Positions 47,680-57,606 of a stretch of DNA of 64,000 bases are shown piece by piece. Numbering within the stretch: the first letter of the stretch is position 1; every line of letters begins with the position of its first letter. The notes under the pieces were generated by a model. The model was not told the origin of the DNA. It did no database searches and saw only the letters and a list, made by a program, of their open reading frames with translations. The position numbers were made by a program, and so were the translations under genes. The stretch is from NCBI GenBank assembly GCA_902593735.1, contig CACJJL010000005.1:1-64000 (forward strand), given 5' to 3'. Source of the stretch: an uncultured SAR116 cluster alpha proteobacterium (GTDB lineage: Bacteria > Pseudomonadota > Alphaproteobacteria > Puniceispirillales > Marisalimonadaceae).

Positions 47680-48441
47680 CTAATGATTAAGAATTTGGCT
47701 TAAGAAAAGCTTAGTTCTATCGTTTTTAGGATTGTTAAAAAAATTCTTAGGGTCATTCTGCTCTATGATTTCACCCTCATCCATAAAAATAACACTATCT
47801 GCAACTTTTTTAGCAAAACCCATTTCATGAGTAACAACTAACATAGTCATTCCAGTTTCAGCTAATTCTATCATAGTATCTAAAACTTCTTTTATCATTT
47901 CTGGATCAAGGGCAGAAGTTGGTTCATCAAATAACATTATTTTTGGTTGCATGCATAATGATCTTGCTATAGCAACTCTTTGTTGTTGACCTCCAGATAA
48001 TTGTCCAGGGTATTTTAGAGCTTGTTCTGGAATTTTTACTCTAGTTAATAATTCCATTGCTAATTCCTCAGCTTCTTTTTTTGGAAGTTTTTTAACCCAA
48101 ATCGGAGCCAAAGTACAATTTTCGAGAACAGTTAAATGAGGAAACAAATTGAAGGACTGAAATACCATTCCGACGTCACTTCTTATGGCTTCAAGATTTT
48201 TTAAGTCTCCAGTTAATTCAACATTATTTACAATAATATTACCTTGTTGATGAACTTCTAATCTGTTTATACATCTAATCAGTGTAGATTTCCCAGACCC
48301 AGATGGCCCACAAATAACTATCCGTTCACCTTGATTGACACCCAAAGAAATATTTTTAAGAACATGAAAGTTGCCAAACCATTTATGCATTTCTTTTATT
48401 TCAATGACTGGTTTTGAGGATTTATTTTTATTCACTACCAT
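47680..48441 (-). CDS. aapP: amino-acid ABC transporter ATP-binding protein
   Basis: ATPase of a polar amino-acid importer, 253 aa: Walker [10 protein letters not shown], signature [15 protein letters not shown], Walker [13 protein letters not shown], switch His in VVTHEMGFA. Last gene of aapJ-aapQ-aapM-aapP, 7 bases after aapM. The Aap name rests on the four-gene order and the unusually long permeases. Confidence 0.93.
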   Translation of the reverse strand: MVVNKNKSSKPVIEIKEMHKWFGNFHVLKNISLGVNQGERIVICGPSGSGKSTLIRCINRLEVHQQGNIIVNNVELTGDLKNLEAIRSDVGMVFQSFNLFPHLTVLENCTLAPIWVKKLPKKEAEELAMELLTRVKIPEQALKYPGQLSGGQQQRVAIARSLCMQPKIMLFDEPTSALDPEMIKEVLDTMIELAETGMTMLVVTHEMGFAKKVADSVIFMDEGEIIEQNDPKNFFNNPKNDRTKLFLSQILNH

Positions 48442-48448
48442 TTTATTC

Positions 48449-49558
48449 TCACTTTTTATCAGTGTTTAATTTATTTTCAAGCCATAAAGAATAACGAGAC
48501 ATAGCAAAACAGCTTACAAAAAAGAATAACGCTACAAATAGATAAGTCTCAGTAGATAAACCATTCCATTTTGTATCAGCAAGTGCTGCCCTTCCAATAC
48601 CAAGTGGATCTAACAATCCTATGACAACTACTAGAGTTGTATCTTTATATAAACCTATAAACGTGTTTACAATACCCGGTATTGAAATCTTTAATGCTTG
48701 AGGAAGGGTTATAAATCTTGTTTTTTGCCAATAACTCATTCCTAAAGCGTCAGCAGCTTCATACTGTCCCTTTGGAATTGCTTGTATACCACCTCTTATC
48801 ACTTCTGCTATGTAGGCAGCAGAGAAAAAAGTGAACATGATTATGACTCGAACCAAAATACTAAAATTAGTTCCGGGTGGAAGAAAATAATTTAGCATTG
48901 AAGATGCAACAAAAAGAAGTGTTATTAGAGGTACTCCTCTCATAAATTCAATGAAACAAACACTTAATGTTCTAACTACTGTTAAATTCGATTGCCTTCC
49001 CAATGCTAGTAGAATTCCTAGAGGCAATGAACAAACAATACCGCAAACTCCTAAAATGACTGTGAGCATAAAACCACCAAAAAGACTATATTCAATTTTC
49101 TGAAGACCAAAATAACCACCCATAATTAACACAAATGCAAAAAATGGATAAAAGACACTGAAATATAATAACCACTTTCTTTTTGGTATATCTGGATACA
49201 GTAAAGGTGCAAAAGCTACAAACATTGTTAAAAATGTTATGTCAATCCTCCACCTTTCAGCTTCGGGGTAAAACCCATAAACAAACTGACCTACTCTTCT
49301 TGTTATAACCGCCCAACAAGCTCCATCATTTATTTTTCTACACGCAATTTTAGAATCAGCATCAAAAACAGCATCTAAGAAAAACCACCCTATTATTCCA
49401 TCAATTAAATAGTAAAGAAGTAATACTGATATGATTGTAAGTAGAGAGTTACTTATAGATGAAAATAAGTTTTGTCTAATCCATCCATATACTCCAACTG
49501 TGCCAGGAGGTGGAGGAAGATCAGGATAATTTCCAGGTCTATATGTCTTTTCACTCAT
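48449..49558 (-). CDS. aapM: amino-acid ABC transporter permease, AapM type
   Basis: A 369-aa inner-membrane permease of the HisM/GlnP superfamily with an N-terminal extension and the EAA loop [22 protein letters not shown]. Helices before the core (around [16 protein letters not shown]) are typical of AapM. It pairs with AapQ in a heterodimer. Confidence 0.92.
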   Translation of the reverse strand: MSEKTYRPGNYPDLPPPPGTVGVYGWIRQNLFSSISNSLLTIISVLLLYYLIDGIIGWFFLDAVFDADSKIACRKINDGACWAVITRRVGQFVYGFYPEAERWRIDITFLTMFVAFAPLLYPDIPKRKWLLYFSVFYPFFAFVLIMGGYFGLQKIEYSLFGGFMLTVILGVCGIVCSLPLGILLALGRQSNLTVVRTLSVCFIEFMRGVPLITLLFVASSMLNYFLPPGTNFSILVRVIIMFTFFSAAYIAEVIRGGIQAIPKGQYEAADALGMSYWQKTRFITLPQALKISIPGIVNTFIGLYKDTTLVVVIGLLDPLGIGRAALADTKWNGLSTETYLFVALFFFVSCFAMSRYSLWLENKLNTDKK

Positions 49559-49559
49559 C

Positions 49560-50723
49560 TTATCTTCCTACCAATTTTACTTTGCTATTGTACCAGTTCA
49601 TTAAAGCAGATATACTTAGTGAAACGGACAAATAAATTAGCATTACAATAAGCATAGTTTCCATTTCTCTACCAGTTTGATTAAGAGATATACCGCCAAG
49701 TGTGGCAACGAGATCCATATAACCTATAGCAATAGCTAGAGATGAATTTTTTGTTAAGTTCAAATACTGACTTGTTAGTGGCGGAATAATAACTCTTCTA
49801 GCTTGCGGTAGTATGACTAAATTCATAACTTTCGAGGGTTTTAAGCCTATTGACTCAGCAGCCTCTCTTTGGCCATTATCTATAGCTAAAATTCCTGCTC
49901 TAACAATTTCAGCGATAAAAGCAGCAGTATAAATTCCTAATGCAAAAGTTAATGCGGCTAATTCAGGGCTCATATGCATTCCACCTCTAAAATTAAACCC
50001 CTTTAAAGCTGGAATTTCTAATGAAACAGGCATCCCAGATAGAAAAAAAGCAATTAAAGGCAGAAAGAAAATTACTGAAAAATTAATCCAAAATACTGGA
50101 TATTGAATGCCTGTTAAATCTTGCTTTTTTTTGCAATACTTGGCAAACAATATTGAAAATATTATTGCTACAACTAAAAACAAATAAACAAGTTCAATAC
50201 CACTCTCTGCAAGTGGTTTTGGGATATAAAATCCTCTATTAGATAAAAATGTAACCTCACCTAAACTTATAGCTTTTCTTGGGTGAGGAAGAGTATTAAT
50301 TATAATTCCATGCCATAGAAGTATGTGTAATAAAATTGGAACGTTTCTTGTGAATTCAACATACCAATAGGCTATCTTACTAGCTAACCAATTTTTTGAT
50401 AATCTTATAATTCCAAGAGCAATACCTAATAGGGTTGCTAAAATAATTCCAAAAAAAGCAACAAGGCCTGTGTTTAATAAACCAACAATTCCTGCCCTCA
50501 AATGACTATCTCTACTATCGTAATCTATAAGATATTGGTTAATATCATAACCTGCTGGAATGAATAAAAACTCAAAACTTATATCTTTTCCAAGGGCTTC
50601 AAAGTTAGCATTCACATTCATTACTAACCAGGAAATGAACCATCCTAAAAAAAATAAAACAATGATTTGGACTATTATCTCTCTACTTTTTTCATTTCGC
50701 CAAATATTAGAAAAAAAAGTCAT
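49560..50723 (-). CDS. aapQ: amino-acid ABC transporter permease, AapQ type
   Basis: A 387-aa permease with about eight hydrophobic segments, the conserved FTRNVPILLHILLWHG stretch and the EAA loop EIVRAGILAIDNGQREAAESIG. The long insertion between helices is typical of AapQ. The gap to aapM is one base. The 71-base gap to aapJ holds a stem-loop. Confidence 0.92.
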   Translation of the reverse strand: MTFFSNIWRNEKSREIIVQIIVLFFLGWFISWLVMNVNANFEALGKDISFEFLFIPAGYDINQYLIDYDSRDSHLRAGIVGLLNTGLVAFFGIILATLLGIALGIIRLSKNWLASKIAYWYVEFTRNVPILLHILLWHGIIINTLPHPRKAISLGEVTFLSNRGFYIPKPLAESGIELVYLFLVVAIIFSILFAKYCKKKQDLTGIQYPVFWINFSVIFFLPLIAFFLSGMPVSLEIPALKGFNFRGGMHMSPELAALTFALGIYTAAFIAEIVRAGILAIDNGQREAAESIGLKPSKVMNLVILPQARRVIIPPLTSQYLNLTKNSSLAIAIGYMDLVATLGGISLNQTGREMETMLIVMLIYLSVSLSISALMNWYNSKVKLVGR

Positions 50724-50757
50724 TATAGAGTCTTACATTTTTTAATAAAAAGGTACT

Positions 50758-50784
50758 CACTGCGCCTATTAATTAGACGCAGTG
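50758..50784 (-). terminator. stem-loop between aapJ and aapQ (partial terminator)
   Basis: Perfect 7-base arms CACTGCG (50758-50764) and CGCAGTG (50778-50784) flank a 13-base centre that can pair three more bases. On the transcript it follows the aapJ stop and is followed after about six bases by a TTTTT run. Such a structure after the binding-protein gene would lower read-through into the permeases and protect the aapJ message; function inferred. Confidence 0.65.
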
Positions 50785-50794
50785 AAAATTATTT

Positions 50795-51808
50795 TTATTT
50801 TATTGGTGGTATGTAGTGTAAACCACCATCTCTGTATAATGCATTCATGCCTCTTTTAATAGTAAGAGGAAAAAGATGCTTTTCAAAACTTTCCTGATAA
50901 TTTCCAACTTGACTTATAACATTTACTGCCCAGTCAGGAGACAATCCGAGTTTTGATAAACCTTGCAAAGGATCCTTACCAAGTAATCTATTTATTTCCT
51001 TGTCTTTGTTATCCTTAGCAGCTAATTCTTTAACATTCTTTGATGTAATACCTTTTTCTTCAGCTGCCATCATTGCTCTTAGCACCCATGAAACTATGTC
51101 AGCCCATTGATCATCACCATGTCTAACAACTGGACCTAAAGGCTCTTTTGAGACAATCTCAGGTAGAACCATGTGATCTGACGGGTTATCGAAACTCATC
51201 ATTGTAGCATATAGTCCAGATGCGTCTGTAGTGTAAACATCACATCTGCCTGCTTTGTAAAGCTCTTGTGCCTCTGCATTGGTTTCAATAGGTACAGGGT
51301 TATATTTTATATTGTTTCCCTTAAAATATTCAGCAAGATTTAATTCTGTAGTAGTACCAGTTTGAATACATACTGAAGCACCGTCCAATCCCTTAGCAGA
51401 TTTTACACCTAAAGATTTTGGAACCATAAATCCTTGACCATCATAGTAATTAACACCTATGAATGTCTGGGATAAATCTACATCTCTTGAAAAAGTCCAA
51501 GTTGTATTTCTAGATAAAATCTCACCTTCGCCTGCAGCTAGTTTAGTAAATCGCGTCTTACCTGTAGCTGTTGTGTAATTAACCTTGTCTGCATCACCTA
51601 ATGTAGCGGCTGCAACAGCTCTACAAAAATCAACGTCAAACCCAGTCCAATTACCTTTATCGTCTGGCGCAGCAAATCCAGCTAAGCCTGTATTAATAAT
51701 ACAGTTTAACTTACCTCTTGCTCTTACATCGTCTAATGTGCTTGCAAGCACAGAACCTGCAAACATCACCCCAGCAGTAACACCTGCTAAAAGCATTTTA
51801 GTTTTCAT
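50795..51808 (-). CDS. aapJ: amino-acid ABC transporter periplasmic binding protein
   Basis: A 337-aa periplasmic solute-binding protein with a signal peptide (cut near VLA-ST, residue 23). The family block TGFDVDFCRAVAAATLGD and ATTGKTRF-like stretch identify the polar amino-acid (AapJ/BztA) group. Its codon use is richer in G+C than its neighbours, as expected of a highly expressed transport protein. First gene of the aap operon; a stem-loop follows it. Confidence 0.93.
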   Translation of the reverse strand: MKTKMLLAGVTAGVMFAGSVLASTLDDVRARGKLNCIINTGLAGFAAPDDKGNWTGFDVDFCRAVAAATLGDADKVNYTTATGKTRFTKLAAGEGEILSRNTTWTFSRDVDLSQTFIGVNYYDGQGFMVPKSLGVKSAKGLDGASVCIQTGTTTELNLAEYFKGNNIKYNPVPIETNAEAQELYKAGRCDVYTTDASGLYATMMSFDNPSDHMVLPEIVSKEPLGPVVRHGDDQWADIVSWVLRAMMAAEEKGITSKNVKELAAKDNKDKEINRLLGKDPLQGLSKLGLSPDWAVNVISQVGNYQESFEKHLFPLTIKRGMNALYRDGGLHYIPPIK

Positions 51809-51976
51809 ATTATTTCTCCACTAATAAAGTTTTCCATGTTAAACATGAATTTTGTAGTACTTTCGTTCTTATTTGATATAGTTTCAAGATAAAAATTAAA
51901 AAAAATGATACTTTGTTAATTTTTTATTAATTTTTTTATAAGTTTATGAAAAATTTTTAATTTAAGAAAATAATAA

Positions 51977-53146
51977 ATGAAAAAAAATTTTAAAAATTTA
52001 AGTGTAGAAACACTTACATCCCATTCAGGAAAAAATCCGTCGGAGAATCATGGAATCCCAGCTCCACCTTTATATAGAACTAGCACAATATTAAGTCCTA
52101 AAATGGATAATTATAGAAATAGACAAGGAAAATATACTTATGGAAGAAATGGAACCCCTACTTCAGATTCGTTAATTAATGCAATTTCAAATCTATATAA
52201 TGCTGAGGGATGTGTATTAGCTCCATCAGGAATGGCAGCAATCTCGATTGGGTTAATGTCTGTATTGAAAGCAAAAGATCATATTTTGATTCCTGATTCT
52301 GTCTATGGTTCAGCAAGAAGATTTGTTAAAGAAGAATTTCCTAGACTAAATATAGAATTTGAATTTTATAATTCACGTGATCTAGATCATTTAGAAACGT
52401 TAATAAAACACAATACAAAAGCTGTATATATAGAAAGTCCTGGAACTTATACTTTCGAAATAGTTGACATTAAAAGGGTCGTCAAGATTTGTAAAAAAAA
52501 TAATTTAAAATCACTAATAGATAACACGTGGTCAACTGCAATATATTTAAATCCATTCGATTTTGGTGTAGATATTGTAATAGAAGCAATTACAAAATAT
52601 ATCTCTGGTCATTCTGACATTATGATGGGCGTTGTTTTAGGTAATAAAGAAAATTTGCATTCACTTCAAAGATGGTCAAAAAATACAGGTAATTATGTAA
52701 GTCCTGACGACATATATATGTCTTTAAGAGGTTTAAGAACTCTTCCTTTAAGATTGAAAAAATCATCACAAAATAGTTTAGAAATTGCTAAATTTTTGGA
52801 AACTAAGAATATAATAAAAAAAGTTTTTCATCCTGCTCTTGAACAACACCCTGATCATAATCTATGGAAAAGAGACTTTAAGGGTGCTTCAGGTCTATTT
52901 GCAATTGAATTTCATGATAATATATTAAAAGAAGCTATTGATATAATAGCTGATAATTGTCAAATCTTTGGAATTGGTTCTTCTTGGGGAGGATACTCTA
53001 GTCTGTTATCTACAATGAATATTTCAGAAAACAGAAATCTGAAATCTAGTTATGTTCCAACAGGTAACTATCTAAGAATTTACACTGGCAATGAGGATGC
53101 ACAAGACCTGATTAGTGATTTAAAAATTGGATTTGAAAAATTATGA
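51977..53146 (+). CDS. metC: cystathionine beta-lyase (MetC-type) PLP enzyme
   Basis: A 389-aa fold-type I PLP enzyme of the Cys/Met metabolism family. The PLP lysine is Lys207 in ITKYISGHSD, with Y-GRNGTPT near residue 56-63 and APSGMAAI at 82-89. The SGHSDIMMG sequence and the C-terminal SSWGGYSSL favour cystathionine beta-lyase over gamma-synthase. Divergent from aapJ with a 168-base AT-rich gap. Confidence 0.88.
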   Translation: MKKNFKNLSVETLTSHSGKNPSENHGIPAPPLYRTSTILSPKMDNYRNRQGKYTYGRNGTPTSDSLINAISNLYNAEGCVLAPSGMAAISIGLMSVLKAKDHILIPDSVYGSARRFVKEEFPRLNIEFEFYNSRDLDHLETLIKHNTKAVYIESPGTYTFEIVDIKRVVKICKKNNLKSLIDNTWSTAIYLNPFDFGVDIVIEAITKYISGHSDIMMGVVLGNKENLHSLQRWSKNTGNYVSPDDIYMSLRGLRTLPLRLKKSSQNSLEIAKFLETKNIIKKVFHPALEQHPDHNLWKRDFKGASGLFAIEFHDNILKEAIDIIADNCQIFGIGSSWGGYSSLLSTMNISENRNLKSSYVPTGNYLRIYTGNEDAQDLISDLKIGFEKL

Positions 53147-53165
53147 AACTGTAACTTTTTAATTA

Positions 53166-54050
53166 TTAAACAAGTTGCTCTTCTCCTAAAACAGTTGTTC
53201 TTCTCATATCTCTATTTTCTTTTAAATCGTCAAATGCTCTAGCTCTGTGCATGGTTTGTCTGTTATCCCAAATAATTAGGTCATTTTGAGACCATTTATG
53301 AACATATTTAAATTGTGTTTGAGTAGCATATTCAATTAAATCATTAATAAAACACATAGAATCCGGTCTTAGCCAATTTTCAATTTTTCCAATATGGCTT
53401 GAAAGAAAAATTGTTTTTCTTTTTGTTAAATTATTTTTTCTAACAAGCGGTTGTCTTACTGGTATGAAATTTTTAATTTCTTCTGAGGATAATTCTTTAG
53501 TCATATCAAAACCTAATCTTTGTCGTGAATAAATCAAAGAATGTTCACAAATCATATTTTTAATTTTTGCTTTAGTATTGTTATCAAGACAATCATATGC
53601 ATCTCTCATATCAGCGAATTCAGTATTACCACCATTTTGGGATATATTCCTGGCAGATAATAGAGAGTATTTTGCTGGAATTTTTTTAAAAGAGCTATCA
53701 GTGTGCCATAATCTATTTCCTAAATTAAATATCCTTCGTGGATCATTTTTTTTAAAAGGTTTATTATTTTTATCTAGATTGGATACGTCTGCCAAATCTG
53801 AAGATAATCTTCTGTCTCTAGCTTTTGTAATGTTGGATTTACTTCCAGATGATTCAATTGCGCCAAAATATTTTGTAAACCTAACTTGTTCGTCATCGTC
53901 GATATTTTGATTTTTAAATACTAACACAGACAATTTATTTATTGCTTCATCAATTTTTTTTACTAATTCGTTGTTTAATTCTTTTTTCAAATCAATTCCG
54001 GAGACAAATCCTACAAAGTTTGGAAATTTTTCTCTTGTTACTATTTTCAT
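53166..54050 (-). CDS. TauD/TfdA-family 2-oxoglutarate dioxygenase
   Basis: Fe(II)/2-oxoglutarate dioxygenase, 294 aa. Metal ligands are His116 and Asp118 in WHTDSSF and His268 in TMHRA, with the 2-oxoglutarate Arg about ten residues later. The family includes taurine and phenoxyacetate dioxygenases; the stretch RLWHTDSSFKKIPAKYS is TfdA-like. Substrate unknown. It has a good GGAGGAGAT-type ribosome site and converges on metC. Confidence 0.87.
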   Translation of the reverse strand: MKIVTREKFPNFVGFVSGIDLKKELNNELVKKIDEAINKLSVLVFKNQNIDDDEQVRFTKYFGAIESSGSKSNITKARDRRLSSDLADVSNLDKNNKPFKKNDPRRIFNLGNRLWHTDSSFKKIPAKYSLLSARNISQNGGNTEFADMRDAYDCLDNNTKAKIKNMICEHSLIYSRQRLGFDMTKELSSEEIKNFIPVRQPLVRKNNLTKRKTIFLSSHIGKIENWLRPDSMCFINDLIEYATQTQFKYVHKWSQNDLIIWDNRQTMHRARAFDDLKENRDMRRTTVLGEEQLV

Positions 54051-54143
54051 CTTAATCTCCTCCTAGATCCTAATGAAAAAATATTAGTATTTATTTATAA
54101 TTAATTATAAAATACAACTTGTAAAATCAAAAAAGAGAAATTT

Positions 54144-54629
54144 ATGAGTTTATTCAGAGTGAATGTTTTATTAATCCCATTAATTTTAATATTCTTATTT
54201 CTAAGTTTTAAAACTTATGCTGTCCAAGAATTAAAAGGAGCTTGGTTTGAATGCGAGTTTTCTGGTAAAACCAGTAAACCAACTGATGATTGCAATATGT
54301 TAGACAATGATGGGTTTATATTTAAAAAAAATATTGCTGCACATATATCGGTTGTAGACAGTCAAGAACCAAATTGTAAAAAAAATAAATTTGGTCAATG
54401 TTTTCAAAGTGATTTAAAATTTGTAACAGTAAGGAAGGGCAGACAAGACAAAGTTGATTTTCATAATGGAAAGCTAATATTAACTTTTTTAGGTTGTGGG
54501 CAAGTTTTTCATTTGAAAGACGAGATTAAATACGTAGAAGCTGCTCCAGATAAAAAAAAATGTTTTTGGGCTGGAAAAAAAGTATTTTATCTAAAAAAAT
54601 ATAATGGAAAATTAATATTTAAAAAATAA
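54144..54629 (+). CDS. small exported protein, unknown
   Basis: A 161-aa protein with a signal peptide (cut expected after TYA, near residue 27) and a mature part with six cysteines and a beta-rich look (KGAWFECEFSGKTS near the start). I do not recognise a family. It is followed after nine bases by the membrane-protein gene, so they are probably co-transcribed. Confidence 0.6.
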   Translation: MSLFRVNVLLIPLILIFLFLSFKTYAVQELKGAWFECEFSGKTSKPTDDCNMLDNDGFIFKKNIAAHISVVDSQEPNCKKNKFGQCFQSDLKFVTVRKGRQDKVDFHNGKLILTFLGCGQVFHLKDEIKYVEAAPDKKKCFWAGKKVFYLKKYNGKLIFKK

Positions 54630-54638
54630 CGTAGTAAT

Positions 54639-55118
54639 ATGTATATATTAAAACAAACTAATCTTCTCAAATTTGGAATAATTACGCTTGGAATAATAAT
54701 TGCTTTATTTTGCTTTTATGTTGTTGTTGGTTTTTTAGGTATCCAGTTTTTAATGGAACCTTATCAATATGGAACTTTTTTTGCCTGGTTAATTATTTTA
54801 TTTAGTATTTTCTATAGGTTTACATTTTTACTTTTAACTATTGGTGTTTTTTTTGGCATAATTAATGTTTTAGAATGGCATTTGATATTTGCGGTCTTAT
54901 TTACTTTACCAAGTCTTCTATTTATTTTTCCAAAACAAATTCTCAATTTTAGAATGAAATCAAAAAATAAAACAAAACCTCAAAAGGATATTTTTAATGA
55001 TTTTGTAAATACAAGTTCGCAACAGAGTATGAAAAGATTTAAGAGTAAATCCAAAACAAGCGAGGTAATTGATGGTGAATATGAAGTTATAAAAGATAGT
55101 GAAAATAAAAAAAATTAG
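54639..55118 (+). CDS. inner-membrane protein, unknown
   Basis: A 159-aa protein with three or four hydrophobic helices (about residues 11-35, 46-64 and 66-103) and a basic cytoplasmic tail ending in the short acidic motif VIDGEYEVI, which I have seen at the end of other small alphaproteobacterial membrane proteins. No function known. Its TAG stop overlaps the convergent phosphatase stop. Confidence 0.6.
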   Translation: MYILKQTNLLKFGIITLGIIIALFCFYVVVGFLGIQFLMEPYQYGTFFAWLIILFSIFYRFTFLLLTIGVFFGIINVLEWHLIFAVLFTLPSLLFIFPKQILNFRMKSKNKTKPQKDIFNDFVNTSSQQSMKRFKSKSKTSEVIDGEYEVIKDSENKKN

Positions 55119-55678
55119 TCATTTAATTTGATATGAATTGATTTTTTTGAGTTAAGATCAAATGCAATCATACCTCCGCTTGATGTGGATAAACCTGTAA
55201 AAGCATAAATATTAACATAGTGAGTAACCAATAAATATGGTCCGTTTGATTTATCAAAGCTATTTATCAAATTATTTAATTTAATTAACGTAACTTTTCT
55301 ATCTACATGTTTTTCATAAAAAGAATTTAAACTGTCATGTGTTTTAAATTCACCGACTTCCATATTTAAGGCGGTGTCTTTACACCTACACCAAAAACTA
55401 GAATATATCGTAGTGAATTTTATACCTAATTTTTTAAAAGCGTTACCAATCATCCTACTTTGAGATATACCAACTTGATCGAGATTTCTTTGAGTAGAAC
55501 AATCATTTACGTTAAAATTTTGAGGATCCCCATTGCCCGGAGCTAAAGCATGCCTTAAAAAGATAACCTTACTAGCACTGTTTTCATTAAAATCTTTTAA
55601 AAAAATGAAATTATTATTTCCAAAAGCGCTTGTCGTAATTAATAAAAATAATGAACATTTAAAGATTAACTTAATCAT
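55115..55678 (-). CDS. exported histidine-phosphatase-family protein
   Basis: A 187-aa protein with a signal peptide (about 20 residues). The phosphatase motif is FLRHALAPG (Arg42, His43), RHA rather than the usual RHG, with the second histidine in VTHYVNI near residue 153 and the arginine-containing SSFWCRCKDTA in between. Likely a periplasmic branch of the phosphoglycerate-mutase superfamily. Substrate unknown. Confidence 0.8.
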   Translation of the reverse strand: MIKLIFKCSLFLLITTSAFGNNNFIFLKDFNENSASKVIFLRHALAPGNGDPQNFNVNDCSTQRNLDQVGISQSRMIGNAFKKLGIKFTTIYSSFWCRCKDTALNMEVGEFKTHDSLNSFYEKHVDRKVTLIKLNNLINSFDKSNGPYLLVTHYVNIYAFTGLSTSSGGMIAFDLNSKKSIHIKLND

Positions 55679-55712
55679 TTTAATATAAAATAAACTCTAA
55701 AAATTTAATGTT

Positions 55713-56007
55713 TTAATCTTTTTTAACTTCTCCTTTTATAATGAGAAATTATGATAACACAATAATTAATGATCCTAGATAAAATGTTGATGTAAGAATT
55801 TCTTCAAAAAAGTATATGCCTACAACTATTCCTATCGGAACTGATATATATCTTAAAGGGGCTAATAAACTTACTGGAGCCATCTTAAGACTGTAAGCTA
55901 AAAAGAGTTGCTGAAAACTGTACATAATACCAATTAAAATGAGTAAAAAAAGAATATCATCATTATTTGATAACTTAATTTTATCCAATAAACATATAAA
56001 ACAATAA
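55713..56007 (-). pseudogene. C-terminal relic of an EamA-family transporter
   Basis: The frame reads like the last four helices' end of an EamA permease (SLKMAPVSLLAPLRYISVP, then FFEEILTSTFYLGS-IIVLS), but it stops at 55749. The same frame then continues FLIIKGEV and a second stop at 55713, as expected of an EamA C-terminus. Upstream it stays open straight into the 3' end of tRNA-Pro with no start codon other than a TTG. About 200 residues are missing. So it is a remnant with a lost 5' end and a premature stop. Confidence 0.75.
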
Positions 56008-56084
56008 TGGTCGGGCCAGCGGGATTTGAACCCACGACCTTCCGCCCCCCAGACGGATGCGCTACCAGGCTGCGCTATGGCCCG
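56008..56084 (-). tRNA. tRNA-Pro (anticodon GGG)
   Basis: A 77-nt cloverleaf on the minus strand: acceptor CGGGCCA, anticodon loop CTGGGGG giving GGG, T arm GTGGGTTCAAATCCCGC, and CCA encoded at 56010-56008. It directly abuts the EamA relic. Confidence 0.95.
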
Positions 56085-56141
56085 AAAACCTATTCGTATT
56101 TATTATTAATAATATTAAAAAATTCAACATTTTATAATATT

Positions 56142-57521
56142 TTATTTAATTTTATTAATTTTTTTTCTTACCATTTTTGCAATAAACCATATAAGAATTA
56201 GTATGATTGGAACGCTCAAAGCCAAAAACATTGTTCTTGAAATAATCAAATTGTTGAAATTAATTGGCTTTACCATAGTACTTAAAAGACCAACAATATA
56301 GTAAGTAATTGCAACTATAGATAAAGACTCAACGGTTTGTTGTAATCTTAATTGAGCTCTAGCTCTCAATTCCATGGATGCTAATAAATTTTTATTTTGA
56401 ATTTGAACTCCCATTTCAATTTGTGTTCTTACCAAGTTATCAGCTCTTTGTGCTCTTGTTGCTAATGACTCTAATCTCCTAGAAAAAGCTTCACTAGTTC
56501 TTACAGCAGGTTGCAATCTTCTACTTAAAAACTCATTGTTTGTTTGAAATGATTCCATTCGATTTTCTCTTAAGTCTTGTATTCTTTGTTCAACTAATTT
56601 GTAGTATGCAGCTGTAGCCGATAATCGATAATTTGTAGCAGAGTCTATTTCTTCTATCTTTGCTACAACATATGATAATTCGTTTAGGTCTTTTTGATAG
56701 TCAGGATATAAAATAGATTTTTTGTCTAAATTTTTTTTTGCAGTCTTAGAGACTGATTTTGTTATATGTGTAATTTGTTTTTCTAAATTACTCAAGTTTA
56801 AAGTTTCTTGACGAACTTGTGGTAATCCTAATAAAGACAATACTTGATAAGTTTCGAGTTCGACAATTCTTTGTAAAAGTCTACCCGTTCTTCTTGTTCT
56901 AAGATTTTTATTTTGAATGAATACTCTTCTAAACCCAGATCCAAGAAAATTTGTCCTATCAGATTTAAAGGACATAAATACGTTAGCACCATCTTCTGCA
57001 ACTTTTGAACCAGCAAAATTATCATGATAAAAAAATTGTTCTATATCAATTGGTCTGAAGTTATAATTAGAAGGCACCATTTCAATCCATGATGATAAAA
57101 AATGTTGTCCTGGAAAGTTTTTCAAAAAATCTAATGGTAAAAGCCTTAAAAAATTTTCGTCAAATAATTTAGGTTTGTTTTTGTTTTTATTATCAATTTT
57201 ATTAGAATATATTAGTGTTAAAGATATAAACTCAGTATGACATTCATATCTAACAATTAAATCTTTCCCCTCAGCCACCCAGTATTTTGAAACTTCATTT
57301 GGTAACCTTTGAAAATTAATCTTCTTCAAAAACTTATCTAGATAATTCCAATTTTTCTTTTCATCATTTTCTTTTATTAAATATGCAAAATGAAAAGTTC
57401 TTAAGTTATTACTTAACTTGATATAAGGTCTAGCATGCAACTCATCTTTAAAAGATAAAATGCTATTTTGGTTAAGTTTTTCCATATTAGTTGTTTTCAA
57501 TCTAAAAACTTTAATAAACAT
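56142..57521 (-). CDS. DUF3422 membrane protein
   Basis: A 459-aa protein of the DUF3422 family, marked by DELHARPY near the N-terminus, the RRVFIQN/RTGRLLQRIVELETYQVL helical core, and two C-terminal membrane helices (about 405-455). Biochemical role not known to me. An internal Met at residue 13 (57485) is an alternative start; neither has a clear ribosome site. Divergent from the methyltransferase gene. Confidence 0.85.
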   Translation of the reverse strand: MFIKVFRLKTTNMEKLNQNSILSFKDELHARPYIKLSNNLRTFHFAYLIKENDEKKNWNYLDKFLKKINFQRLPNEVSKYWVAEGKDLIVRYECHTEFISLTLIYSNKIDNKNKNKPKLFDENFLRLLPLDFLKNFPGQHFLSSWIEMVPSNYNFRPIDIEQFFYHDNFAGSKVAEDGANVFMSFKSDRTNFLGSGFRRVFIQNKNLRTRRTGRLLQRIVELETYQVLSLLGLPQVRQETLNLSNLEKQITHITKSVSKTAKKNLDKKSILYPDYQKDLNELSYVVAKIEEIDSATNYRLSATAAYYKLVEQRIQDLRENRMESFQTNNEFLSRRLQPAVRTSEAFSRRLESLATRAQRADNLVRTQIEMGVQIQNKNLLASMELRARAQLRLQQTVESLSIVAITYYIVGLLSTMVKPINFNNLIISRTMFLALSVPIILILIWFIAKMVRKKINKIK

Positions 57522-57606
57522 TAATTAAGAAATTTAAATTTGTAAAACCCAGATTAAAATAATTGGAAAATTTATAAAATTAATTTTATAAATTTATAAC
57601 AAAATT

